A stretch of 16,953 nucleotides of DNA from Sutterella sp. UBA1442 (GCA_002329575.1 DCTK01000115.1:1-16953); one strand, 5' to 3'; positions 10,110 to 16,766 are shown, counted from the first letter of the stretch. A program made the numbers and translations. Notes: generated by a model not told the origin, from the sequence alone.

Positions 10110-10142
10110 AAAAGCGGGACCTCCAACATTGGAGAGTCCCGC
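10110..10142 (-). terminator. Rho-independent terminator after the Tim44-domain gene
   Basis: On the minus strand GCGGGAC and CTCCAA-type arms pair as 7 plus 6 bp (10114-10126 with 10129-10142), with a single bulged base and a 2-base loop, and the stem is followed by a T5 run (10113-10109 region). It lies 30 bp past the Tim44-domain stop codon and ends the DUF971-ubiE-Tim44 transcript before glmU. Confidence 0.85.
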
Positions 10143-10171
10143 ACAGCTCTTCTCAAAAGCCTTTGGGCCGA

Positions 10172-11146
10172 TTAAGCTTCACCGCCTTCTTGATGAATAC
10201 CGGCTAAAAGCCAGCCACCGTCACCCTTCACGGGCTTGGTTAAAATCCACAACTCATCTACGCGTTCTGCTTCACCGCTGACGTTGAGCGTGCCGTCAAA
10301 GTGTACGCCGGCCAAGTACTCATCACCGTCTTGAATAATGCCGCGGAAGTCTGACTTCAGTGTCACGATTTCCGTTTGGTAATCTTGAGCACCTCGTTCA
10401 CGCAACTGATGGGTTACCGTACGGAACACCTCATCGGTCGTAAAGTCATTGAGCGAAGTAACATTGCCTGTATCCCAAGCCTTTTGCATCTTGGCAAAGT
10501 TAGCTTCTGCCACGCGCAAGAATGCGTCCACATCGAAATCTGCAGGCAAATCAACCTTAGATACAGTGCCCGGGTTATTGAGTTCATCGAGTACACTGCC
10601 GGCCGCTGCAGCTGAGGCGCTATATTGCGGTTGAGCCTGAGGTTGGGGAGCGCTTTGCGTTTGCGAGCGGAAACTGTCTTCGTATTGCTGACGCTCTTGG
10701 CGGGGCATTCCAGCAGCAGCTCCTGCACTACGTTTCATGAGGAACATTCCCAAAAGCAAGCGGATGACGTAATAAGCTGCAAAGGCAATAAGCGCCATCA
10801 TGATAAATTGAGCAAAACCTTCACCAAATCCCAAGGCATGAGCCAAGGCCGTGATACCCAACGCAGCAGCCATTCCCATTAACATGCCACGCATAGGACT
10901 CGGGGTAGCAGCTTGTTGCGGACGGGTTTGTTGAGCCGGAGCGGCTTGTTGTTGACGTTGTTGTTGGCCGGGAGTGGCTCGTTGCTGATTTAAGCCAGCG
11001 GCTGGTGCCGGCGTAGCCTTGTGTTGCAACGTCGGAGCTGAACGGCCAAAGCTCATCCCACCGCCTAAACGACGGGCAGCGTCAGCGGTCACCGACATCG
11101 ACATCATGGTCAAACCGATAGCCAAAACTGCAATCCATTTTTTCAT
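10172..11146 (-). CDS. Tim44-like domain membrane protein
   Basis: Probable exported or membrane-anchored protein of unknown function with a C-terminal Tim44-like domain. Start: the longest frame opens with TTG at 11158, but the ATG at 11146 has GGAG six bases upstream and begins a clean signal sequence (M-K-K-W-I-A-V-L-A, cleavage probably after A-D-A), giving 324 residues. Then comes a Gly/Ser segment (R-L-G-G-G-M-S-F-G-R), a Gln/Pro/Ala-rich low-complexity stretch to about residue 90, and a hydrophobic region of about 95-145 that could cross the membrane twice. After a second Gln-rich linker, the Tim44-like domain fills the last 130 or so residues. It follows ubiE by 30 bp. In related betaproteobacteria this protein also sits beside ubiE, hinting at a link with quinone biosynthesis or the membrane, but no function is proven. 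Confidence 0.85.
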   Translation of the reverse strand: MKKWIAVLAIGLTMMSMSVTADAARRLGGGMSFGRSAPTLQHKATPAPAAGLNQQRATPGQQQRQQQAAPAQQTRPQQAATPSPMRGMLMGMAAALGITALAHALGFGEGFAQFIMMALIAFAAYYVIRLLLGMFLMKRSAGAAAGMPRQERQQYEDSFRSQTQSAPQPQAQPQYSASAAAAGSVLDELNNPGTVSKVDLPADFDVDAFLRVAEANFAKMQKAWDTGNVTSLNDFTTDEVFRTVTHQLRERGAQDYQTEIVTLKSDFRGIIQDGDEYLAGVHFDGTLNVSGEAERVDELWILTKPVKGDGGWLLAGIHQEGGEA

Positions 11147-11176
11147 TACAAACTCCAAATTTAAAGGAGAAAAATA

Positions 11177-11938
11177 TTAATCATTCAAAGGTTTACGTCC
11201 GATGTGCAGAGCACACACGCCAAACGTTAAATTGTGCCACTTCACATCCGTCATCCCAGCCTGCCTCATCATTTCAGCCAGCTCAGCCTGCCCAGGGTGC
11301 ACACGAATTGACTCCGGTAAGTAACGATAACTGTCACTGTCGCCAGAAATCAACCCTCCTAACCAAGGCATCAAACGGAAGGAATAAAAATCATACAAGG
11401 GGGCTAAAAGTCGGTTTACTTTGGAGAACTCCAACACCAAGACCTTGCCACCCGGGCGACACACTCGGCACATTTCGCGAAGAGCAACATCCTTGTGTGT
11501 CATATTGCGAAGACCGAAACTGACCATCACCACGTGAAATGTGTCATCGGCAAAGGGCAATTTTTCACAATCGCACTGAACAACAGGGCTGTCAAAACCG
11601 GCCGAACGCATACGCTGGGCCCCTAAAGTCAGCATGGCACGATTGATATCGGTTGCCCAAACTTCACCATCACGACCAACTCGCGGCGCAAACTGTAATG
11701 ACAGATCACACGTACCGGCGGCCAAGTCCAATACTTTCATGCCACGATCGACATCGGCTTTGTAAACGGCATAACGCTTCCAAAGTCGGTGCATACCGAA
11801 GGAGAGCACATCGTTCATCAAATCGTATTTAGGCGCAACGGAGTCAAAGACTTCCCGAACCTGACGGGCCTTATCTTCTTCGGCAACTTTTTTAAAACCG
11901 AAATCAGTTTGACGATGTTGATTGTCTTTATTTGTCAT
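11177..11938 (-). CDS. ubiE: Ubiquinone/menaquinone biosynthesis C-methyltransferase
   Basis: SAM-dependent C-methyltransferase of ubiquinone and menaquinone synthesis. The 253 residues are close to the usual length (251 in E. coli). Diagnostic parts are V-F-D-S-V-A-P-K-Y-D-L-M-N-D (residues 30-43), the SAM motif V-L-D-L-A-A-G-T-C-D-L (69-79), S-F-G-L-R-N-M-T, and R-P-G-G-K-V-L-V-L-E-F-S. The SAM motif departs from the usual D-L-A-G-G-T-G-D: Gly is replaced by Ala74 and Cys77. The rest of the family pattern is intact, so the enzyme is probably active. The ATG is one base past the TGA of the DUF971 gene, indicating translational coupling; the Tim44-domain gene follows after 30 bp. Confidence 0.96.
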   Translation of the reverse strand: MTNKDNQHRQTDFGFKKVAEEDKARQVREVFDSVAPKYDLMNDVLSFGMHRLWKRYAVYKADVDRGMKVLDLAAGTCDLSLQFAPRVGRDGEVWATDINRAMLTLGAQRMRSAGFDSPVVQCDCEKLPFADDTFHVVMVSFGLRNMTHKDVALREMCRVCRPGGKVLVLEFSKVNRLLAPLYDFYSFRLMPWLGGLISGDSDSYRYLPESIRVHPGQAELAEMMRQAGMTDVKWHNLTFGVCALHIGRKPLND

Positions 11939-11939
11939 A

Positions 11940-12347
11940 TCAGTGCCTACAGCCTTTTTTCGCTATCGGCTTAAAAATATCGTTTCGAGGATCATCGGGA
12001 TCGCGGCTAGCACCCTTTACCTTCAATTGATCCAAATAGCGCTGCCAACGCTCTGCTTGCTCGAGACCCAACACCCGTAAATAGTCCCAATCATAGTAAC
12101 CGGAGTCATGTCCATCGGAAAAAACAATTTTAATGGCATAACGCCCTACAGGCTCAATGTCCACGATGCGCACATTTTTCTTTCCGACAGGCAGTTGCGC
12201 TTGCTCGGGCGTGTGTCCCTGCACCTCTGCCGATGGACTCGAAATCCGCAAATACTCAGCAGACAGGCAACAACGGAAGCCATCCTCGTAGGCTAGCTCC
12301 AACGTATTGGAGACTTGGTGATAGGTTATTTCAGAGGGTACTTGCAT
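11940..12347 (-). CDS. DUF971 protein (gamma-butyrobetaine hydroxylase-like N-terminal domain)
   Basis: Small cytoplasmic protein of the DUF971 family, 135 residues. The family pattern is clear: L-E-L-A-Y-E-D-G (about 17-24), L-S-A-E-Y-L-R-I-S-S-P-S-A-E-V-Q-G-H (28-45), then V-R-I-V-D-I-E-P-V-G-R-Y-A-I-K-I-V-F-S-D-G-H-D-S-G-Y-Y-D-W-D-Y-L (60-90). The domain occurs at the N-terminus of gamma-butyrobetaine hydroxylase; the free-standing bacterial form has no firm function and has been proposed to relate to iron-sulfur cluster work. It starts 24 nt after the tRNA-Arg 3' end, with a TAGGT ribosome site, and ends one base before ubiE, so it is probably the first gene of the DUF971-ubiE-Tim44 operon. 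Confidence 0.92.
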   Translation of the reverse strand: MQVPSEITYHQVSNTLELAYEDGFRCCLSAEYLRISSPSAEVQGHTPEQAQLPVGKKNVRIVDIEPVGRYAIKIVFSDGHDSGYYDWDYLRVLGLEQAERWQRYLDQLKVKGASRDPDDPRNDIFKPIAKKGCRH

Positions 12348-12371
12348 TACGCAAACCTAATAATTCGAACC

Positions 12372-12446
12372 TGGCACCTCCGACAGGAATCGAACCTGTG
12401 ACGCGACCTTCGGAGGGTCGCATGATATCCACTTCACCACGGAGGC
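12372..12446 (-). tRNA. tRNA-Arg (anticodon CCG)
   Basis: A full cloverleaf reads on the minus strand over 75 nt, with CCA encoded (12374-12372). The acceptor GCCTCCG pairs with CGGAGGT (first pair G-U). The anticodon arm CGACC-CTCCGAA-GGTCG puts CCG at positions 34-36, which reads the arginine codon CGG. The T arm is CACAG-GTTCGAT-T-CCTGT in type. The gene lies between priA and the DUF971 gene, only 24 nt from the latter's start codon, and no terminator is visible between them. Confidence 0.96.
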
Positions 12447-12456
12447 AGGATTTCCG

Positions 12457-12462
12457 ATTATA
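12457..12462 (-). promoter_or_regulatory. -10 element of the tRNA-Arg promoter
   Basis: A perfect TATAAT lies on the minus strand ten bases before the tRNA 5' end, which would place transcription start within a few bases of the mature tRNA. The spacing upstream has no convincing -35. Since no terminator separates tRNA-Arg from DUF971, this promoter may also drive the DUF971-ubiE-Tim44 genes. Confidence 0.5.
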
Positions 12463-12501
12463 AAGAACTTATTAGGGTTTTTTCGATGTTGTCGACTTTG
12501 G

Positions 12502-14526
12502 TTACACGTCAACGGGGTCCACGTCCATCGTCCAGCGGACGGCACTTTTAAGCGATACCACGGCCGGATACCAAAGGCGCAAAAAACGGTTTAAGCGGGC
12601 TTTAGTGTCGGCTTCCACAAGAAGCTGAGCACGCTCCCGATCGGCGACACGCATCAGAGCCATTGGAATAGGATCATAAACTGTCACATGGGCAAAATCT
12701 TCATAACGATTTCGGATGATTTCAGCTTGTTGAACGGCCAGACGCAAAAATTCCAACGCCTTATCAATATCGGTTGCATCGGCCGTTAAAAGCGCCTGAC
12801 TGACAAAAGGAGCGGCATATTCGTCTTTACGCTCTTGTAAAAGCCTATCAGCAAAAAGGCAGTAATCCTGAGCGGCTAACGCTCGAAAAATCAACTTATC
12901 ACCAAAGCGGCTTTGAACCAAAATTTCTGCACGAGAGCCCGCACGCCCTGCACGGCCGGCGACCTGCATCAAATTGGCAAAAGCACGCTCTTCGCCCCTG
13001 GGATTGGCACTGACTAATTGCGCATCAATATTCAACACAACAACGAGCGTCACATTTTGAAAATCATGCCCCTTAGCCACCATTTGCGTGCCCACAAGGA
13101 TATCAACCTCACCGGCATGCACCGAGGCAAATGCTTTTTCTGCCGCGTCTTTTCGCTGTGTAGAGTCTCTATCAATGCGCAAAATCCTCGCTTCCGGCCA
13201 CAGATGAGCAATCGTCTCTTCGATTCGCTGCGTTCCTGCCCCCATCGGAATCAAGTCCACATTGCCACAGTCCGGACAACGACTGTAAACCGCATGCGAC
13301 CAACCACAATGGTGACAGATAAGACGGGCTCGATCCTTATGGTAGACCGCATATGTTGAGCAATGAGGACACTTGGATAACCATCCGCAACTCGTACAGG
13401 TTATAACAGGAGCATAACCACGACGATTTAAAAAGATAATGCACTGCTCACCACGCGAGAGGCGATCGCTGACGGCCTCGACAATCTCCGTGCTGATGCC
13501 TTTAATGAGTGAGCAATGCCTTGGATCAATCACTCGCAATTGAGGCATGACAGCCGTCTGTACTGCTCGTTTGGTCAACGTTAAAAGGTTGTAGTGACCT
13601 ACTCGAACATTGGCCCAGGTCTCCAACGAGGGCGTAGCAGAACCTAAAACAACCGGAATGGCCAACATTTGAGCTCGTTTAACGGCAAGATCGCGAGCGG
13701 AGTAGCGAATGCCATCGCCGGCTTTATATGACAGGTCGTGCTCCTCATCGACCAGCACCAAGGAGAGTTCGGGAATGCTGGCAAAAATTGCCATACGCGT
13801 GCCAATTAAGATTTGGGCTCGTTTTTCATGCATGGCAAGCCAAGCTTTGGCTCTTTGCCCCTGAGATAGACCCGAGTGCATCGTGACCACAGCTTTATCG
13901 GGAAAGTGCGATCTGACACGACCCTCCAACTGCGGAGTCAAATTGATTTCTGGCACCAGAAAAAGAATTTGAGCTTGAGGTTTGTCCTTAAAAACCGATT
14001 CCATCATTCGAAGATAGACTTCAGTTTTGCCACTACCAGTAACCCCGTGAAGTACAAACGCACCGAATCCTGAGTGTTTTTTCAGCACTTCGACAGCACG
14101 TGCCTGTTCATCATTGAGCGTTAACTCAGGAACTTGTTTCACCTTAACAGCTTTAAAAGGCTCTCTGAGTTTTGCTAAAGACATGGCATAGCGCGGACCG
14201 GGTTTGGAGCGAAAAAATTGCGGCAAATTCGCCAATGCCACTTCGCCCCAAGTATGCTGATAATAGTCAGCCGCAAACTTGGTAAATTTCAACCAATGGG
14301 TAGACAAGGGCTCAATTTCGTTGATCAGCCTTAGGTAGGATTTGCACTTTTTTTCATCAATGTCGATATGACTTGTCATACCGACAATTAGCCCAAGTTC
14401 GCGTCTGGCACCCAACGGCACCACGCAACGATCACCGACTCGGGGCTCTCCCTCTCCAGCCTTGTAGGTCAAGATAGGCAAAGCCGGCACATCGAGTGCC
14501 ACTTGGACATAATGCTCTTTCGACAT
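12502..14526 (-). CDS. priA: Primosomal protein N' (replication restart helicase PriA)
   Basis: Superfamily 2 DNA helicase that reloads the replisome at stalled forks. The start at 14526 (M-S-K-E-H-Y-V) is preferred over the in-frame ATG at 14550: the upstream one has no ribosome site and lies too close to the likely promoter, whereas the chosen ATG has GAGA upstream. This gives 674 residues, against 732 in E. coli. The N-terminal DNA-binding domain is followed by Walker A G-V-T-G-S-G-K-T (Lys167), Walker B D-E-E-H (260-263), and eight zinc-binding cysteines at 377, 380, 386, 389, 404, 407, 417 and 420. The Cys spacing equals that of E. coli PriA exactly. Helicase motifs V-A-G-R-A-G-R-A-G follow. 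It lies just left of a cluster of DnaA boxes and DUE-like repeats. Confidence 0.97.
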   Translation of the reverse strand: MSKEHYVQVALDVPALPILTYKAGEGEPRVGDRCVVPLGARRELGLIVGMTSHIDIDEKKCKSYLRLINEIEPLSTHWLKFTKFAADYYQHTWGEVALANLPQFFRSKPGPRYAMSLAKLREPFKAVKVKQVPELTLNDEQARAVEVLKKHSGFGAFVLHGVTGSGKTEVYLRMMESVFKDKPQAQILFLVPEINLTPQLEGRVRSHFPDKAVVTMHSGLSQGQRAKAWLAMHEKRAQILIGTRMAIFASIPELSLVLVDEEHDLSYKAGDGIRYSARDLAVKRAQMLAIPVVLGSATPSLETWANVRVGHYNLLTLTKRAVQTAVMPQLRVIDPRHCSLIKGISTEIVEAVSDRLSRGEQCIIFLNRRGYAPVITCTSCGWLSKCPHCSTYAVYHKDRARLICHHCGWSHAVYSRCPDCGNVDLIPMGAGTQRIEETIAHLWPEARILRIDRDSTQRKDAAEKAFASVHAGEVDILVGTQMVAKGHDFQNVTLVVVLNIDAQLVSANPRGEERAFANLMQVAGRAGRAGSRAEILVQSRFGDKLIFRALAAQDYCLFADRLLQERKDEYAAPFVSQALLTADATDIDKALEFLRLAVQQAEIIRNRYEDFAHVTVYDPIPMALMRVADRERAQLLVEADTKARLNRFLRLWYPAVVSLKSAVRWTMDVDPVDV

Positions 14527-14552
14527 CTTTTTTCTCAAAATAATTGGCATCT

Positions 14553-14558
14553 ATTGTA
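14553..14558 (-). promoter_or_regulatory. Probable -10 element for priA
   Basis: TACAAT on the minus strand (five of six consensus bases) lies 27-32 bp upstream of the chosen priA start, which would give a short leader of about 20 nt. No strong -35 is seen. It borders the DUE-like repeats, so DnaA binding or strand opening nearby could affect priA transcription. Confidence 0.4.
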
Positions 14559-14595
14559 GCCAAACAGATTGGCATACAAGAAAGATTTCCTTCTG

Positions 14596-14621
14596 GATCT
14601 CGTTATTTGATCTTCTTTTGT
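14596..14621 (+). repeat. Two tandem DUE-type 13-mers
   Basis: Positions 14596-14608 and 14609-14621 abut exactly, and each starts GATCT. Against the E. coli 13-mer consensus GATCTNTTNTTTT each matches nine of the eleven specified bases. Upstream at 14584 there is only a weak third copy (GATTT). This is the place expected for a DNA unwinding element next to DnaA boxes. Dam methylation is not expected in this group, so the GATC sites need not matter in themselves. Confidence 0.45.
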
Positions 14622-14646
14622 TACAGAAATGTTAAAAAATCCTTTT

Positions 14647-14659
14647 AATCAAACAATTA
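14647..14659 (+). promoter_or_regulatory. Perfect IHF consensus site between the 13-mers and first DnaA boxes
   Basis: AATCAA-ACAA-TTA matches the IHF consensus WATCAANNNNTTR at every specified base. It sits 26 bp after the 13-mers and 20 bp before the first DnaA box. AT-rich sequence raises the chance of coincidence. Confidence 0.45.
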
Positions 14660-14679
14660 ACTTCCTTAGCTTTATTTAT

Positions 14680-14700
14680 TGTGGATAACTTTGTGAATAA
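14680..14700 (-). promoter_or_regulatory. Pair of DnaA boxes, 12-bp repeat
   Basis: TGTGGATAA (14680-14688) is the exact complement of the consensus TTATCCACA, and TGTGAATAA (14692-14700) is TTATTCACA, which also fits TTATNCACA. Both have the same orientation and start 12 bp apart, a little over one helical turn. Confidence 0.75.
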
Positions 14701-14783
14701 ATCTCCGAATTGATGCATTTTGGAGCATCTACGCTCAAAGAGCCATAAACATTTGAATCTTCAAAGACTTATATTTTCTCATT

Positions 14784-14823
14784 AAAAATCAAAGGGTTAT
14801 CAATATGCAAAATTGATAACCCT
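14784..14823 (-). terminator. Rho-independent terminator of hemE
   Basis: Two perfect 12-bp arms (14793-14804 and 14812-14823) flank a 7-base loop; on the minus strand the stem is followed by TTGATTTTT. It lies 62 bp past the hemE stop. It therefore probably ends hemE transcription, so priA needs its own promoter. The left arm overlaps the second perfect IHF consensus (14787-14799), so a role in origin structure is also possible. Confidence 0.7.
14787..14799 (+). promoter_or_regulatory. Second perfect IHF consensus site
   Basis: AATCAA-AGGG-TTA matches WATCAANNNNTTR at every specified base. It overlaps the left arm of the terminator hairpin at 14793-14804. Two perfect matches in a gap of 335 bp is more than I would expect by chance, even in AT-rich DNA. 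Confidence 0.35.
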
Positions 14824-14844
14824 CTAATTTACAAGGACTTTTTC

Positions 14845-14879
14845 ATATCCACAATTCTTGTGGATAAGTTTGTGGATAA
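14845..14879. promoter_or_regulatory. Three DnaA boxes next to hemE, including a head-to-head palindrome
   Basis: Two perfect boxes, TGTGGATAA at 14859-14867 and 14871-14879, are in the minus orientation with 12-bp spacing, the same spacing as the left pair. A third box of opposite orientation, ATATCCACA (14845-14853), misses only the first base. Together TATCCACAA (14846-14854) and TTGTGGATA (14858-14866) form a perfect 9-bp inverted repeat around TTC. The last box ends 6 bp short of the hemE stop codon, so these boxes lie within the hemE transcript, upstream of its terminator. Confidence 0.75.
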
Positions 14880-14885
14880 CCTTGT

Positions 14886-15956
14886 CTATTGGTGATACTG
14901 GCGACTATATTGGTGCACTTCATCGACCAAAATAGCAACAGATTCCGGAGGAGTAAACTGGTTAATTCCATGCCCAAGGTTAAACACGTGACCTCCTGCC
15001 CCCACCTTTCCGAAGTTATCGATAACTCGACGCACTTCTTGGCGAATAAGAGCTTCTGAACCGAAAAGAACCATAGGATCAAGATTTCCCTGTAAGGCGA
15101 CTTTGTCTCCCGTACGACGACGCACCTGAGCCAAATCACTGCACCAATCAACACCTACGGCATCGGCTCCACTTTGAGCAATCTGCTCAACCCACTGGTC
15201 GGCTCCCTTCGTAAAGCAAATCACGGGAATGCGCTCGCCATCGCGTTCTCTAATCAGCAGAGAAATTACCTTTCGAATATATGCCAGAGAAAACTCTTCA
15301 AAGGCAGCAGAAGCTAAAGCGCCACCCCAAGTATCAAAAATTTGTACAGCTTGAGCACCGGCTGCGATCTGAGCATTTAAATACGTCGCCACACTTTGAG
15401 CATTGATCTCCAATATGCGATGCAGAAGATCTGGACGGGTGTACATCATTGTCTTGATTTTGCGGAAGTCTTTCGAAGAACCCCCTTCGACCATATAACA
15501 AGCCAATGTGAACGGGCTACCCGAAAAGCCAATTAACGGCACACGATTGTTGAGCGCTTGACGGATGGTAGACACTGCATCAATTACGTAGCGAAGCTTT
15601 TCATCAGGATCTGGAACAAAAAGCGCATTAACGGCTTCTTCACTATCGACAGGTTGGGCAAACTTCGGGCCTTCTCCTGCTACAAAACTTAATCCGAGCC
15701 CCATTGCATCAGGAATCGTCAGAATGTCAGAAAAAAGAATAGCCGCATCAAGATTAAAACGTTCCACTGGCTGCAAAGTTACCTCACAGGCCAATGCGGG
15801 CGATTGTGCAAGCTTCATAAAACTTCCGGCTTTAGCCCTTGTGGCGTTATATTCACTTAAATAACGCCCAGCTTGCCTCATCAGCCACACCGGCGTGTAA
15901 TCGCATTGTTGGCGCAAAAGAGCGCGTAAAAACGTATCATTAGTGGGTCTATTCAT
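14886..15956 (-). CDS. hemE: Uroporphyrinogen decarboxylase
   Basis: Decarboxylates the four acetate side chains of uroporphyrinogen III to give coproporphyrinogen III in heme biosynthesis; cytoplasmic, no cofactor. Start: the frame extends to 16025, but the extra 23 residues have no counterpart in the family and overlap the divergent DUF167 gene, so I use the ATG at 15956 ([14 protein letters not shown]), giving 356 residues (E. coli 354). Active-site motifs are [11 protein letters not shown] (22-32), L-F-S-D-I-L with Asp77, [10 protein letters not shown], and a C-terminal N-L-G-H-G-I. The Shine-Dalgarno of this start is weak. In related bacteria hemE often neighbours priA and the ATP synthase genes, as here. 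Confidence 0.97.
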   Translation of the reverse strand: MNRPTNDTFLRALLRQQCDYTPVWLMRQAGRYLSEYNATRAKAGSFMKLAQSPALACEVTLQPVERFNLDAAILFSDILTIPDAMGLGLSFVAGEGPKFAQPVDSEEAVNALFVPDPDEKLRYVIDAVSTIRQALNNRVPLIGFSGSPFTLACYMVEGGSSKDFRKIKTMMYTRPDLLHRILEINAQSVATYLNAQIAAGAQAVQIFDTWGGALASAAFEEFSLAYIRKVISLLIRERDGERIPVICFTKGADQWVEQIAQSGADAVGVDWCSDLAQVRRRTGDKVALQGNLDPMVLFGSEALIRQEVRRVIDNFGKVGAGGHVFNLGHGINQFTPPESVAILVDEVHQYSRQYHQ

Positions 15957-15975
15957 TCTTAGTTGCGGAGCGCTG

Positions 15976-16278
15976 ATGCCCCTGCCCTCTTGGTTAACGC
16001 TCAAAGAAAGCGGTGTTGTCATCAATATCCATGCTCAACCTGGCGCTAAACGCACAGCGGTTGTCGGTTTATATGGAGAAAAACTCAAAATTGCCGTGGC
16101 CTGCCCGCCAGTAGACGGCAAGGCAAACGCTGCTTTAATTGATTTTCTCAAACGATTTCTCACAGTCCCCAAGTCTCAAATCGAGATTATTTCAGGGGAG
16201 AGTAGTCGCGAAAAACGGATATTTATTAAAGGTATTGACGCACAAACCTGCGCCGACACCCTGTCGGTGCAAGGATAA
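15976..16278 (+). CDS. DUF167 family protein (YggU-like)
   Basis: Small conserved protein of unknown function, 100 residues from the ATG at 15976, which has GGAG five bases upstream; the longer frame from 15943 would overlap the start of hemE. The family pattern is strong: [26 protein letters not shown], then [18 protein letters not shown], and S-G-E-S-S-R-E-K-R. The divergent hemE start is only 19 bp away, so promoters of both genes must lie inside each other's coding sequence or upstream reading frames. It ends before a terminator shared with the stress-protein gene. Confidence 0.92.
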   Translation: MPLPSWLTLKESGVVINIHAQPGAKRTAVVGLYGEKLKIAVACPPVDGKANAALIDFLKRFLTVPKSQIEIISGESSREKRIFIKGIDAQTCADTLSVQG

Positions 16279-16315
16279 GTAGCTAGACTTAAGGATTCGT
16301 TAAGAGCAAACAAAC

Positions 16316-16362
16316 GCCCGCCTTGGCCGGCTTTACCGGCCGGCATATCAGGCGGGCTTTTT
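16316..16362. terminator. Terminator between convergent DUF167 and stress-protein genes
   Basis: An outer stem GCCCGCC (16316-16322) pairs with GGCGGGC (16351-16357), and an inner stem GGCCGG (16325-16330) pairs with CCGGCC (16336-16341), with unpaired bases between. Five T's follow on the plus strand (16358-16362), so it most clearly serves the DUF167 gene; on the minus side the tail is a weaker GTTTGTTTG. Confidence 0.85.
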
Positions 16363-16370
16363 GCGGTCAG

Positions 16371-16766
16371 TTAGCGCACAACCAGTACCGGACGATCGAT
16401 TTGCGCCAGCGTCTTTTGCGTTTCACTACCGATAAAGAGGCTACCTATACTGCCCATTCCCCGGCTGGCCATCACCACGTAGTCAACGTTCTCATCTTTT
16501 GCGAGCTGGATAATGCACTGCCATGGTGCTTCTCCATGAACGGCCTCGACTCGACAGGCAACACCGGCAGCCTTGGCAGCCTCATAAATATCGCCCAAAC
16601 GCTTCTGAACATCAGCAGCTTCGCCGGCTAAACCATCAGCAGGTTTCGCTCCCTTGACCGCTGTCATACCGATCAACTCCGCTTGAAGCGGTTTCGCAAT
16701 ACCGATTGCAGCTTCAACAGCTTTTGCGCTCAATTCAGAGCCGTCAGTACAGACCAAAACTTTCAT
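16371..16766 (-). CDS. Universal stress protein (UspA family)
   Basis: Single-domain cytoplasmic stress protein, 131 residues. Start: the frame could open at 16781, but the ATG at 16766 has GAAGG eight bases upstream and gives the canonical M-K-V-L-V-C-T-D-G-S-E-L-S-A-K-A. Towards the C-terminus Y-V-V-M-A-S-R-G-M-G-S-I-G-S-L-F-I-G-S-E-T-Q-K-T-L and P-V-L-V-V-R are the usual nucleotide-binding region and end; the first Gly of the G-x2-G-x9-G-S pattern is Ala here, which may weaken ATP binding. It stands alone between atpC and the DUF167 gene, with terminators on both sides. Confidence 0.92.
   Translation of the reverse strand: MKVLVCTDGSELSAKAVEAAIGIAKPLQAELIGMTAVKGAKPADGLAGEAADVQKRLGDIYEAAKAAGVACRVEAVHGEAPWQCIIQLAKDENVDYVVMASRGMGSIGSLFIGSETQKTLAQIDRPVLVVR

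Larger units (their letters stand above)
14596..14879. other. Candidate replication origin (oriC-like) or DnaA-binding regulatory locus
   Basis: Most of the 335-bp hemE-priA gap has no gene and is AT-rich. From left to right it holds two abutting DUE-type 13-mers (14596-14621), a perfect IHF consensus (14647-14659), two DnaA boxes (14680-14688 and 14692-14700), a second perfect IHF consensus (14787-14799), a hairpin (14793-14823), an imperfect inverted box (14845-14853), and two perfect boxes (14859-14867 and 14871-14879). The order and strand of the 13-mers and first boxes are as in E. coli oriC, and the span of about 284 bp is similar. Gene orientation speaks against a simple origin: hemE and the atpC-like gene to the right would run against the fork. 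Alternatives are a DnaA titration or regulatory site for priA. Confidence 0.5.

Noticed and set aside
10900..11010. CAA/CAG-rich stretch in the Tim44-domain gene as a tandem nucleotide repeat
   Set aside because: The Gln-rich coding is irregular in codon and unit length; it is an ordinary low-complexity linker, not a defined tandem array.
14526..14550. Upstream in-frame ATG at 14550 as the priA start
   Set aside because: It has no ribosome site and lies at or before the likely transcription start set by the TACAAT at 14553-14558.
14843..15154. Minus-strand open frame (103 codons) reaching into the hemE-priA gap
   Set aside because: It overlaps the true hemE frame almost entirely and has no family features; the gap is better explained by DnaA boxes and a terminator.
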